DNA of 64,000 nt, taken from assembly GCF_900176565.1 (NCBI RefSeq), contig NZ_FXEH01000006.1, positions 868,001-932,000 of the forward strand, given 5' to 3'. Of the stretch, positions 27,209 to 36,167 are shown one piece after another (the stretch's first letter is position 1; the number at the start of each line of letters is the position of its first letter). Source of the stretch: Thalassobacillus devorans (lineage in GTDB: Bacteria > Bacillota > Bacilli > Bacillales > Halobacillaceae). A program made the translations under genes and the position numbers. The notes under the pieces are model-generated. The model worked only from the letters and a program-made list of their open reading frames with translations. It did no database searches and had not been told where the DNA came from.

Positions 27209-27697
27209 TTAATTGAAGATGATTTTCGTGACGCCTGTGATTGGATCGTTTTGATTGCTTCCGTCTGCCCAATACAGATGAATTGGGCCATCTTCTTTAA
27301 GCGGACGGCCTTCGACAGAAAACAACGCAAGTGCCTGCCTCATGTCTTCGATTGACACTTCTTTGTTACCTTTTGTAGTTTCTAGCGTAACGCCTATCGA
27401 ATCATTGGCAGGTTCGCTTGTCTTAATAAAAGGTTTTAAATCGATTAAATATGTCTCTTTTAGGATTTTTTCTTTCTCAAAACGGGAAATACTCCTATTA
27501 ACGGGTGGGTCGATTTTTTGTTGGTAAATTTCACGATCCCAACGCATGGAAGCTTTCTGGAGTTCATCTTCCTCCGTATTTTCTTTATCAACCGTACCGA
27601 ATGCTTCTTCCATAGTTACCTTCCGATCATCAAAGATCCAGACGGTCGGATCCAGTGTAATTGGATAGTTCACATTTCCTGCTATTTGGACAATCAT
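27209..27697 (-). CDS. ylaL: YlaL-like protein
   Basis: The 162-residue protein starts MIVQIAGNVNYPITLDPTVWIFDDRKV at 27697, with AAAGGTGG 8 bp upstream; a GTG start four codons earlier overlaps that site. Length and place (convergent to ylaK) match B. subtilis YlaL, a soluble protein of unknown function. Confidence 0.85.
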   Translation of the reverse strand: MIVQIAGNVNYPITLDPTVWIFDDRKVTMEEAFGTVDKENTEEDELQKASMRWDREIYQQKIDPPVNRSISRFEKEKILKETYLIDLKPFIKTSEPANDSIGVTLETTKGNKEVSIEDMRQALALFSVEGRPLKEDGPIHLYWADGSNQNDPITGVTKIIFN

Positions 27698-27783
27698 GGC
27701 AAGGGCCACCTTTCAATAAAATAATCACCATAATTCAGAATAGCAAAAAATTGTAATCATTGCACCCGAAGGAGGTAATAAAA

Positions 27784-28716
27784 GTGGCCAAAAATTTAAC
27801 GAAAGAAGTATTAGAAGATTGGCTGGAAAACGTAAGACCCTTAGCGAGAGATGGAAAGGTCGCAGACTATATACCTGCATTAGCGAAGCAGGACCCCGAC
27901 GAACTGGCAGTCGCTGTCTATGATCTGGACGGAGAATGTGTCAGCGCCGGGAACCTTGTCTGTTGTTTTACACTGCAAAGTATCTCCAAAGTACTTTCCC
28001 TTGCTTTAGCTTTAATGGACAATGGGGAAGAATATGTCTTCGACCGTGTTGGCATGGAGCCGACCGGAGACCCATTCCACTCGATTTATCGACTGGAGCA
28101 GCATGCACCTTCCAAACCACTGAACCCGATGATTAATGCCGGCGCCCTGGCTGTAACCAATATGATTCACGGGGCAACGCCTGATGAAAAAGTAGGGCGA
28201 CTGCTCAGTTTCATTCATGAAATGACAGATGACCAGTCTATCCGGTATAACGAAGACGTGGCGGTGTCTGAATTCCAGACAGCATACTTGAATCGCTCCC
28301 TTTGCTACTATATGAAACAGCATGGCGTAATTGAAGGAAGTGTGGAAGAAAACCTGGATGCTTATACGAAACAGTGTGCAATCGAAGTGAACATCCATCA
28401 CCTCGCCCGTATCGGTGCTATTTTTGCCAATGATGGCAAAGACCTCGAGTCTGGCAGGCAAATCATTCCAAGGCATTTGGCCCGTATCTGTAAAACATTT
28501 ATGGTGACGTGTGGCATGTACGATGCTTCTGGTTCTTTTGCCATCCGGGTGGGAATACCAGCGAAAAGTGGCGTCTCCGGCGCTGTGGTTGGGTCGGTCA
28601 ACGGCTTTGGCGGGATCGCCGTATACGGGGCAGCTCTCGACGAGAAAGGAAACAGCGTCGTCGGCTTAAAGCTATTGGAACTCCTCGCCAACCGCTATGA
28701 TTTATCTATTTTTTAG
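27784..28716 (+). CDS. glsA2: Glutaminase
   Basis: The 310-residue enzyme hydrolyses glutamine to glutamate and ammonia. It has the serine-dependent beta-lactamase-like fold with the SxxK catalytic pair in TLQSISKVLSLALAL (about 60), NPMINAGALAVTN, and YDASGSFA with GIPAKSGVSG near the end. It corresponds to YlaM/GlsA2. The GTG at 27784 follows AAGGAGGTAATAAAA. The last base of its TAG stop is the first base of a 619 bp repeat element; before that insertion the stop would have been TAA. Confidence 0.95.
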   Translation: MAKNLTKEVLEDWLENVRPLARDGKVADYIPALAKQDPDELAVAVYDLDGECVSAGNLVCCFTLQSISKVLSLALALMDNGEEYVFDRVGMEPTGDPFHSIYRLEQHAPSKPLNPMINAGALAVTNMIHGATPDEKVGRLLSFIHEMTDDQSIRYNEDVAVSEFQTAYLNRSLCYYMKQHGVIEGSVEENLDAYTKQCAIEVNIHHLARIGAIFANDGKDLESGRQIIPRHLARICKTFMVTCGMYDASGSFAIRVGIPAKSGVSGAVVGSVNGFGGIAVYGAALDEKGNSVVGLKLLELLANRYDLSIF

Positions 28717-29334
28717 GCTCTGTTAAAGCTCCGTGTTGATTTCACAAAAATAGCTCCCTTTAATTGAAGACTCAGTTTCGAGATAGTTTGTTTCCGTTAC
28801 GGTAGTAACGGTGTGGAGGTCCGGGAAATTACTCGCTTTCCGTGGGCATGTGGTGAGCTTCCTCAGGCTTCGCCTTGCGGGATCTCACCGCTCATGTTCA
28901 TCCCACTGGAGTCTCGCAATTTCCCGGACCTCCTTGCGTTTATGAGAGATACGGAAGCATCGGTATATCGTTCTTCAAACCAAGAGTGAGCTATGCATGA
29001 AATATGAGCTTAAAGCCGCGTCTTTATTCAATTATCCATTAAAAGTAGAAGACATCTGCAATATAACAGGGGTTCTTTTCTCCCATCCTTCGGATGGGGT
29101 GGCAGGGAAACTGCGAGACTCCAGCGGGATAAGGGACTAGGCAAGACCCCACAGGGAGTGAAAACGACCGAGGAGGCTTGCCGGTTCCCCCGCAGGAAAG
29201 CGAGTAGTTTCCCGGACATCCCTGACGCTATTATGGTAAAGAACCCTCACTATCTTGAAACTGAGTCTTCCACAATTCGGCCCTATTGTTGAATAAGCCT
29301 ATTATGAAAATCAACAACAAAGTTTAACAGAGCC
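28716..29334. mobile_element. Composite family B element with 8 bp target duplication
   Basis: The element is flanked by ATTTTTTA on both sides (28708-28715 and 29335-29342). Its ends are inverted repeats: GGCTCTGTTAAA is identical on both, and similarity extends through GTTGATTT to about 27 bp. Inside are two palindromic cores. One is framed by a perfect 16 bp arm (28815-28830 with 28918-28933). The second (about 29065-29250) is framed by GGGAAACTGCGAGACTCC and its imperfect complement. No transposase gene is present. The TIR start and AT-rich 8 bp duplication resemble ISL3-type insertion; that attribution is inference. Confidence 0.85.
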
Positions 29335-29483
29335 ATTTTTTAAATGACAATAGTATAGCATTCAGGCACGAGAAAAAGGATAAAAGGAATAGGTTTTAAA
29401 GTTTGACCTATATCTTATATTGCAATTTGGCGGGACAGACGATAATATAGTAGATAGAAGTCTGTTATTGGAGGGGATTTTTG

Positions 29484-29765
29484 ATGTTATCTGATTTGGC
29501 TGTAGATCATCGCGAAAAAGCCTACGCCCTTCTCAAGGCTGATGCAGATAAGATCTTGAAGTTAATCAAGGTTCAAATGGATAATCTGACCATGCCACAA
29601 TGTCCTTTATATGAAGAAGTTTTAGATACACAAATGTTCGGGCTGTCACGTGAAATCGATTTCGCGGTACGACTCGATCTAATAACCGAGGAGGAAGGCA
29701 AAGCACTGCTGGATAACTTGGAACAACAGTTGAATGTATTACATGAAGCTGCACAGAAATCTTGA
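29484..29765 (+). CDS. ylaN: UPF0358 protein YlaN
   Basis: The 93-residue helical protein ([24 protein letters not shown]) is the YlaN family. In staphylococci and bacilli it has been linked to iron homeostasis through an effect on Fur. The ATG at 29484 follows GGAGGGG by 7 bp; a TTG just before it is less well placed. It lies 150 bp behind the family B element, so its promoter must lie in the short stretch 29343-29470 or earlier. Confidence 0.92.
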   Translation: MLSDLAVDHREKAYALLKADADKILKLIKVQMDNLTMPQCPLYEEVLDTQMFGLSREIDFAVRLDLITEEEGKALLDNLEQQLNVLHEAAQKS

Positions 29766-29772
29766 TATATAA

Positions 29773-29813
29773 GCTCAAATTGCGACAGCTAATGTTGTAA
29801 TTTGGGTTTTTTT
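29773..29813 (+). terminator. Terminator of ylaN
   Basis: An imperfect stem CTCAAATTGCGACA / TGTTGTAATTTGGG with a T7 tail. A family C repeat follows directly. Confidence 0.75.
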
Positions 29814-29814
29814 A

Positions 29815-29940
29815 TACTTTGAGAAAGGATTAATGCAGGACATATACGAAGGCTTTTTCAAAAAAGACCTGGCGATAAGCCAGGCATTTAAATGACGCGA
29901 TGAAAAGATAAACTTTTGGCGTCACACCAGGTTTTTCTGA
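29815..29940 (+). repeat. Family C repeat, long copy 4
   Basis: It starts TACTTTGAG right behind the ylaN terminator T-run, has ATATACGAAGGC and CCTGGCGATAAGCCAGG, and ends ACCAGGTTTTTCTGA. It is about 32 bp longer than the typical copy because the right-hand hairpin region is expanded. Confidence 0.6.
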
Positions 29941-30042
29941 TTTTTATATCATACATAACTCGACAGCTATAAAAATACTTGGTTATAAAAAGAAGGAATT
30001 TTGCGACGAATCTAGTAAATTATTATAGAGGGATGGAACGTA

Positions 30043-31242
30043 ATGCGACAAAAATTGAAAAATATCGACTTTACTCTTTTTATCTTACCGATTCTTTTGA
30101 CTGGATTTGGAGCTGTGATGATCTATAGCGCCAGCATGGTTTATGGCCCAGTATTATTGGATACGTCCAGTTTTCACTTTTTGAAAAAACAGCTGATGTG
30201 GGGGTTCATTGGCATAGGCTTGCTGTTCTTTTTTACTATTTTTCCTTACAGACACCTGCAGCGCATGACTAAACTGATTGTATTATTGATGATATTCATG
30301 CTGGTGGGTCTTTTCTTTTTCGGTAAGAACGTCAACAATGCCACATCCTGGTATGACTTGAAATTCATGAGTTTTCAGCCAGCTGAATTCGTTAAAATTG
30401 GATTGATCATTTACCTGTCTGCGATCTATTCGAAAAAGCAGCGTTACATCGATGATTTTGGTAAAGCCGTCCTTCCGCCCTTAATCTTGACCAGCATGAT
30501 TCTAGGTTTAATCGTGTTGCAGCCGGATATTGGGACGGCGGCCATTATCGGTTTGATTGCCAGCTTTGTTATTGCAAGCTCCGGAATTAAAGGAAAGCAC
30601 ATCGCCTTATTGATCGGGGTCACGCTGGTATTCATTTTACTATTAGCACCTCAAATGGTGACGGACGAACGGTTAGCTCGTTTTACAGGCGCGTTCCAGC
30701 CGTTCGAAACACCAGATGGGGACGGCTATCATTTAATCCAATCCTACGTGGCAATCGGCACAGGCGGGTTATTTGGGGAAGGCCTGGGCCAAGGTGTACA
30801 GAAGTTAGGTTTCCTTCCTGAGCCGCATACGGATTTTATTATGGCTGTAATCGCTGAGGAATTAGGTTTTATTGGAGTGATCATCGTTATTGGTATGCTG
30901 GGTGGACTGGTATTGCGGGGATTGTACATATCCAGGCAGTGTAAGGATACTTTCGGTTCCCTGCTTGCGCTTGGAATTTCCGCCATGATCGGCATCCAGG
31001 CATTCATCAATCTTGGTGCAATGTCCGGTATGCTGCCAATCACCGGTGTGCCGCTGCCATTTGTAAGCTATGGCGGTTCCTCCTTATTAATTATGATGCT
31101 CTCTGTCGGTATCTTGAATAATGTCGCACTCACCGTCCATGTAAAAGAAGAACAGACAAAAGATCGTCGGCCAGTGCCTGCCGGTAAAAGTACTACGATT
31201 CAAAACACTAATCAACCAGAACGACAAGGAGTGAGATCATGA
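30043..31242 (+). CDS. ftsW: Septal peptidoglycan glycosyltransferase FtsW (SEDS family)
   Basis: The 399-residue protein has about ten membrane segments. It carries the SEDS features GFGAVMIYSAS at the N terminus, LQPDIGTAAI, and GVPLPFVSYGGSS near residue 340. FtsW polymerises septal peptidoglycan with a class B PBP. The hydrophilic C-terminal tail overlaps the pycA start by 4 bp (ATGA), giving translational coupling with pycA, as in B. subtilis. Confidence 0.95.
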   Translation: MRQKLKNIDFTLFILPILLTGFGAVMIYSASMVYGPVLLDTSSFHFLKKQLMWGFIGIGLLFFFTIFPYRHLQRMTKLIVLLMIFMLVGLFFFGKNVNNATSWYDLKFMSFQPAEFVKIGLIIYLSAIYSKKQRYIDDFGKAVLPPLILTSMILGLIVLQPDIGTAAIIGLIASFVIASSGIKGKHIALLIGVTLVFILLLAPQMVTDERLARFTGAFQPFETPDGDGYHLIQSYVAIGTGGLFGEGLGQGVQKLGFLPEPHTDFIMAVIAEELGFIGVIIVIGMLGGLVLRGLYISRQCKDTFGSLLALGISAMIGIQAFINLGAMSGMLPITGVPLPFVSYGGSSLLIMMLSVGILNNVALTVHVKEEQTKDRRPVPAGKSTTIQNTNQPERQGVRS

Positions 31243-34200
31243 CTGAAACCAGAAAGATCAATAAAGTTTTAGTAGCAAACCGAGGTGAAATCGCCATTCG
31301 TGTTTTCCGTGCCTGTACAGAAATGAATATTCGTACGGTGGCGGTCTATTCAAAAGAAGACACTGGCGCTTTCCACCGTTATAAAGCAGATGAAGCCTAT
31401 CTTGTCGGTGAAGGTAAAAAGCCGATTGATGCTTATTTGGATATTGAAGGGATTATTGAAATTGCAAAAAACGTAGGAGTAGATGCGATCCATCCAGGTT
31501 ATGGCTTTTTATCTGAAAACATTCATTTCGCCCGTCGCTGTGAAGAAGAAGGCATCATTTTTATCGGGCCTTCCAGTGAGCATTTGAATATGTTTGGAGA
31601 TAAAGTAAAAGCCAGGGATCAGGCTGTCCAGGCAGGTATACCCGTCATTCCGGGAACAGACGGACCGGTTTCGACCTTTGATGAAGTGAAAGAATTTGGG
31701 GAGAAACATGGATATCCTATCATCATTAAGGCAGCCTTGGGAGGCGGCGGCCGAGGCATGCGTATTGTCAGAAGCGCTGATAACGTCCACGAAGCCTATG
31801 ACCGTGCCAAATCAGAAGCCAAGGCGGCATTTGGCAGCGATGAGGTTTATGTCGAGCGGTTAATCGAACAGCCGAAGCATATTGAAGTTCAAATTCTCGG
31901 GGACGTGGACCAGAATATCATCCACTTGTATGAACGTGACTGCTCGGTGCAGCGTCGTCACCAGAAAGTGGTTGAAGTGGCCCCAAGTGTGTCACTTACA
32001 GAAACCTTAAGAGAAGAGATTTGTGAAGCAGCAGTAAAGCTGATGAAAAATGTGAATTATATCAACGCCGGGACAGTAGAATTCCTGGTGACAGATAATG
32101 AATATTTCTTTATTGAAGTCAACCCGCGAGTGCAGGTAGAGCATACGATCACCGAATTGATCACCGGGGTCGACATCGTACAGACGCAAATCCGGATTGC
32201 GGAAGGGTATAACCTTCATGAGGAACAGATCGCCATACCTCAGCAATCCGAGATAAGGACCCATGGATATGCCATCCAGTCCCGGGTTACTACAGAAGAT
32301 CCATTGAATAATTTCATGCCGGATACAGGAAAAATCATGGCTTATCGTTCCGGCGGCGGTTTCGGGGTGCGGCTTGATGCAGGTAACGGCTTCCAGGGAG
32401 CTGTCATTTCCCCGTTTTATGATTCGTTACTTGTCAAGGTTTCCACTTGGGCGCTTACATTTGATCAGGCAGCCAAGAAGATGGTGCGTAACCTTCGGGA
32501 ATTCCGTATTCGCGGTATCAAGACGAACATTCCGTTTCTGGAGAACGTCATCCAGCACAATCAGTTCCTGTCTGGGGAGTATGATACAACATTCATTGAT
32601 CGTTCTCCTGAGCTATTCGTCTTTCCGAAACGAAAAGACCGTGGTACAAAAATGCTTAATTATATTGCAGACCGGACAGTCAACGGTTTTGAAGGATTAG
32701 AAAATAAAAAGAAACCGGTGTATGCCAAGCCGAGAATCCCTAAAGTGAAATATTCTGAACCGATACAGGAAGGGACCAAGCAAATATTGGACCAGCAGGG
32801 CCCGGATGGCCTGGCGAACTGGCTGAAAGAACGAAATGAGGTATTGCTGACAGATACTACGTTCCGGGATGCCCATCAATCCTTGCTGGCGACGAGGGTT
32901 CGTACAAAAGATTTGGAGACCATCGCTGAGCCGACTGCGCGTCTTTTACCTGAGTTGTTCTCTGTGGAAATGTGGGGAGGAGCGACATTTGATGTGGCCT
33001 CACGATTCCTGAAAGAAGACCCATGGCAGCGTTTGTTGAAGCTTCGTGAAAAGATGCCGAATGTACTATTCCAGATGCTTTTACGAGCGAGTAATGCGGT
33101 CGGTTATAAAAACTATCCGGATAACCTGATCCGTGAGTTTGTTGAAAAGAGCGCTACAGCGGGCATCGATGTCTTCCGTATCTTTGACAGTCTTAACTGG
33201 ATTGATGGCATGAAGCTAGCTATCGATTCCGTCCGGGATAATGAAAAAGTGGCAGAAGCAGCCCTTTGTTATACTGGAGATATTCTTGATTCCTCCCGTC
33301 CTAAATACGACTTGGATTACTACGTCCGAATGGCAAAAGAATTGCAGAATGCCGGAGCCCATATTCTTGGAATTAAAGACATGGCGGGACTCTTAAAACC
33401 TGAAGCTGCTTATCAGCTTGTATCCAGTTTGAAAGATTCGATCGATATACCGATTCATCTTCATACACATGATACGAGCGGGAATGGTATTTTCACCTAT
33501 GCCCGCGCCGTTGAGGCAGGAGTGGATGTCGTGGACGTGGCAGCGGGTCCAATGGCAGGACTCACCTCCCAGCCTAGTGCGAGCAGTCTATATTATGCTT
33601 TGGAAGGCAATGACCGCAAACCGAACATGGACATTAAAGCATATGAAGAGCTAGGCCATTACTGGGAAGACACCCGTAATTATTACGCTGACTTTGAAAG
33701 CGGAATGAAATCCCCGCATACGGAAGTTTATGAGCATGAAATGCCTGGCGGGCAATACAGCAATCTTCAGCAGCAGGCAAAGGCTGTCGGTCTCGCAAGT
33801 CGCTGGGATGAAGTAAAGAAGATGTACCGGAAAGTAAACGATATGTTCGGTGATGTTGTTAAAGTGACACCTTCCTCCAAAGTAGTCGGGGATATGGCAT
33901 TGTTTATGGTACAGAATGATCTCACAGAAGACGATGTCTATGAAAAAGGAGATTCATTAGCATTTCCTGATTCCGTCGTCGAGTTCTTTGAAGGGTATTT
34001 AGGGCAGCCGTATCAAGGCTTTCCTGCTGAATTGCAGCGTATCGTATTGAAAGGCAGGAAACCGATCCAGGTCCGTCCGGGGGAACTGTTGCCACCGGTG
34101 GATTTCAAGGAATTGCGGGACACCTTATTCCATTCACTGGATCGTCAAGTTACAAGTTTTGATATGATTACGTATGCGCTCTATCCGAAAGTATTCATGG

Positions 34201-34682
34201 ATCATCACCGCTTCTATGAACAATACGGAGATATGTCCGTATTGGATACTCCGACGTTCTTCTATGGCATGAGACTGGGCGAAGAAATCGAAGTGGAAAT
34301 CGAGCAGGGGAAAACGCTGATCGTTAAACTTGTTTCTATTGGTGAAGCACAAGCCGATGCAACAAGAACGGTTTACTTCGAACTGAACGGCCAGCCGCGG
34401 GAAGTGGTCGTCAAGGACAATAGTATAAAATCAGCTGTCCAGGAACGCCCGAAGGCGGATAAATCCAACGATAAGCATATTGGTGCAAGTATGCCGGGCA
34501 CCGTCATCCAAGTGTTGTCTGAAAAGGGTGAGAATGTAGAGAAAGGTGATCACTTGATGATTACGGAAGCGATGAAGATGGAAACAACCGTCCAGGCTCC
34601 GTTTTCCGGTCAAATTAAAGATATATATGTTAAGAACAACGAGGCAATTCACGTAGGCGATCTATTGATTGAATTTGAATAA
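31239..34682 (+). CDS. pycA: Pyruvate carboxylase
   Basis: The 1147-residue biotin enzyme makes oxaloacetate from pyruvate, bicarbonate and ATP. Domains in order: biotin carboxylase (VANRGEIAIRVFRA; ATP-grasp loop KAALGGGGRGMR at about 165; ERDCSVQRRHQKV); carboxyltransferase (DTTFRDAHQSLLATR at about 545); allosteric linker; and biotin carrier (EAMKMET, biotinyl Lys near 1110). AAGGAGTGAG lies inside the end of ftsW. It replenishes the TCA cycle, complementing PdhABCD. Confidence 0.97.
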   Translation: MTETRKINKVLVANRGEIAIRVFRACTEMNIRTVAVYSKEDTGAFHRYKADEAYLVGEGKKPIDAYLDIEGIIEIAKNVGVDAIHPGYGFLSENIHFARRCEEEGIIFIGPSSEHLNMFGDKVKARDQAVQAGIPVIPGTDGPVSTFDEVKEFGEKHGYPIIIKAALGGGGRGMRIVRSADNVHEAYDRAKSEAKAAFGSDEVYVERLIEQPKHIEVQILGDVDQNIIHLYERDCSVQRRHQKVVEVAPSVSLTETLREEICEAAVKLMKNVNYINAGTVEFLVTDNEYFFIEVNPRVQVEHTITELITGVDIVQTQIRIAEGYNLHEEQIAIPQQSEIRTHGYAIQSRVTTEDPLNNFMPDTGKIMAYRSGGGFGVRLDAGNGFQGAVISPFYDSLLVKVSTWALTFDQAAKKMVRNLREFRIRGIKTNIPFLENVIQHNQFLSGEYDTTFIDRSPELFVFPKRKDRGTKMLNYIADRTVNGFEGLENKKKPVYAKPRIPKVKYSEPIQEGTKQILDQQGPDGLANWLKERNEVLLTDTTFRDAHQSLLATRVRTKDLETIAEPTARLLPELFSVEMWGGATFDVASRFLKEDPWQRLLKLREKMPNVLFQMLLRASNAVGYKNYPDNLIREFVEKSATAGIDVFRIFDSLNWIDGMKLAIDSVRDNEKVAEAALCYTGDILDSSRPKYDLDYYVRMAKELQNAGAHILGIKDMAGLLKPEAAYQLVSSLKDSIDIPIHLHTHDTSGNGIFTYARAVEAGVDVVDVAAGPMAGLTSQPSASSLYYALEGNDRKPNMDIKAYEELGHYWEDTRNYYADFESGMKSPHTEVYEHEMPGGQYSNLQQQAKAVGLASRWDEVKKMYRKVNDMFGDVVKVTPSSKVVGDMALFMVQNDLTEDDVYEKGDSLAFPDSVVEFFEGYLGQPYQGFPAELQRIVLKGRKPIQVRPGELLPPVDFKELRDTLFHSLDRQVTSFDMITYALYPKVFMDHHRFYEQYGDMSVLDTPTFFYGMRLGEEIEVEIEQGKTLIVKLVSIGEAQADATRTVYFELNGQPREVVVKDNSIKSAVQERPKADKSNDKHIGASMPGTVIQVLSEKGENVEKGDHLMITEAMKMETTVQAPFSGQIKDIYVKNNEAIHVGDLLIEFE

Positions 34683-34695
34683 GTGGTAACACTAA

Positions 34696-34728
34696 GGGCT
34701 GGCCTCATCAAACAGGCCAGCCTTTTTT
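34696..34728 (+). terminator. Terminator of ftsW-pycA
   Basis: Stem GGCTGGCCT / AGGCCAGCC (34697-34705 with 34714-34722) with a T6 tail. Confidence 0.9.
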
Positions 34729-35153
34729 AATGGAAATCTGTTTGTCACATTTTTGTTTATTTTGTATTGTTAACAGCATGGAAATGTAAAAAACACTTGC
34801 AAATGAAGCTGTTGTTTGCTAGAAATATATAGGGGATATTGAAACGGAATAAACGTAAAAACCTTGATCTGAAGGCATTTCCAAGTCAATAGTAAAACAT
34901 GGAGAAAGGCTGGATTGCCTTTTATTTTATTATGGGGGCATGTTTTCACAAATTTGTCACATCTTACAAAAATAATGTGATTAAATAGATTGAAAAGGTA
35001 TTCCGTGATACAATGGCTTTGATGCCCCAAGGGCTATTTGAGAGGGTTCTTGCCCCTTCAATGATTTTTTTGAAACCCCACCCTAAAAAAACAGCTTCCA
35101 TTTTATGTCGAACCATTGTTTTGTGAGGGAGGTTGAAGGAGGAAGATAAACTG
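34729..35153. other. Intergenic region before ctaB (no ctaA)
   Basis: The 425 bp hold no credible gene; in B. subtilis the divergent ctaA lies here. Visible structures are the palindrome ACAAATTTGT (34950-34959), an inverted pair TCACAT / ATGTGA around 34961-34984, and an extended -10 promoter at 35006-35014. The first part is AT-rich without clear signals. The leader downstream of the promoter contains GCCCC-type inverted segments that could form a weak hairpin. Confidence 0.5.
34986..35014 (+). promoter_or_regulatory. Probable ctaB promoter with extended -10
   Basis: TGATACAAT (35006-35014) is an extended -10 element; a poor -35 (TAGATT) is 17 bp upstream. CACAAA-type half-sites just upstream (34947-34965) could bind a redox regulator such as ResD. 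The regulator assignment is a guess. Confidence 0.4.
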
Positions 35154-36086
35154 ATGAACAATACGAGAACAGTCGAGACGGCATCGTCACAAGCCATCAA
35201 CCATTCGACTGTCAGCAAATCATCACTTTGGGCTGATATCATGAGTCTGATCAAGATAGGAATCATCAATTCCAATTTGATTACGACCTTTGCAGGCTTT
35301 TGGCTGGCCCTGCATTTTACCGGGTCATCCTTCATAGCTCATTGGCCGACATTTTTGCTTACGATGGTCGGAACCGCTTTCATTATAGCGGGAGGTTGTA
35401 TCCTTAATAACTGGTATGATCGGGACATCGATCCTGTTATGTCACGAACGCAGACACGTCCTACTGTCACTGGTACGATCTCACTTTCCAATGTGAAGAC
35501 AATGGGCATCGTCGTATCCATCGTTGGATTCTTATTATTGTTATTTACAACTGTTGAAGCTGCACTTCTCGGTGCTTTTGGGTGGTTTGTCTATGTAATT
35601 TTGTACACGATGTGGTCAAAGAGAAGGTATACGATCAATACGGTCATCGGGAGCTTTTCTGGAGCGGTTCCTCCGCTTATCGGCTGGGCTGCGATTGAAC
35701 CAGGCCTTCGCCTTGAAGCGCTCATCCTATTTTTGATCATGTTCATTTGGCAGCCGCCTCACTTCTTAGCACTAGCTATGAAGAAGAAAGATGAGTATAA
35801 AGCGGCTAATATTCCGATGTTGCCAGTCGTCCACGGCTTCGGCATCACGAAACGTCAAATGGTCGTCTATGTGGCATGTCTGTTGCCACTGCCTATCTAT
35901 TTAGCTTCACTGGGGATCACTTTTATGATTATCAGTGGTTTGTTGACAGCAGGCTGGCTGGTATTGGCACTGGCCGGTTTCAAGATGAAAGATGACATTA
36001 AATGGGCAACATGGATGTTCCTTTATTCCTTGTTATACCTGACCATCCTATTCCCATTGATGGTTATTGTCACACTGCCTTATTAA
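35154..36086 (+). CDS. ctaB: Protoheme IX farnesyltransferase (heme O synthase)
   Basis: The 310-residue membrane protein transfers a farnesyl group to heme B. The prenyltransferase motif [19 protein letters not shown] (NxxxDxxxD) is near residue 85, and KKRRYT-type and [16 protein letters not shown] motifs follow; about nine membrane segments. The ATG at 35154 follows AAGGAGGAAG; a TTG start further upstream would precede that site. It leads the cta cluster. Confidence 0.94.
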   Translation: MNNTRTVETASSQAINHSTVSKSSLWADIMSLIKIGIINSNLITTFAGFWLALHFTGSSFIAHWPTFLLTMVGTAFIIAGGCILNNWYDRDIDPVMSRTQTRPTVTGTISLSNVKTMGIVVSIVGFLLLLFTTVEAALLGAFGWFVYVILYTMWSKRRYTINTVIGSFSGAVPPLIGWAAIEPGLRLEALILFLIMFIWQPPHFLALAMKKKDEYKAANIPMLPVVHGFGITKRQMVVYVACLLPLPIYLASLGITFMIISGLLTAGWLVLALAGFKMKDDIKWATWMFLYSLLYLTILFPLMVIVTLPY

Positions 36087-36089
36087 TCA

Positions 36090-36123
36090 AATCAGATGAT
36101 GGCATAGAAGCCATCATCTGATT
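36090..36123 (+). other. Stable hairpin between ctaB and ctaC
   Basis: A perfect 14 bp stem (36090-36103 with 36110-36123) with a 6-base loop starts 3 bp after the ctaB stop. No T-run follows, so it is a poor terminator. It more likely acts as an mRNA processing or stability element that separates ctaB from ctaCDEF expression. Confidence 0.6.
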
Positions 36124-36167
36124 ATGAAATAAAAGTAAAGCTAAAAAGAGAAAGAGAGGTTGTATTC

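Noticed and set aside
28716-29334. A full insertion sequence with transposase
   Set aside because: No frame longer than about 60 codons with any transposase motif; it is a non-autonomous element at most.
30001-30029. TTGCGA-N17-TATAGA as ftsW promoter
   Set aside because: The transcript would start beyond the ftsW ribosome binding site, so the match is probably chance.
34964-35335. Minus-strand frame before ctaB considered as a ctaA remnant
   Set aside because: The translation shows no membrane segments or heme-ligand histidines of CtaA, and most of it is antisense to ctaB.
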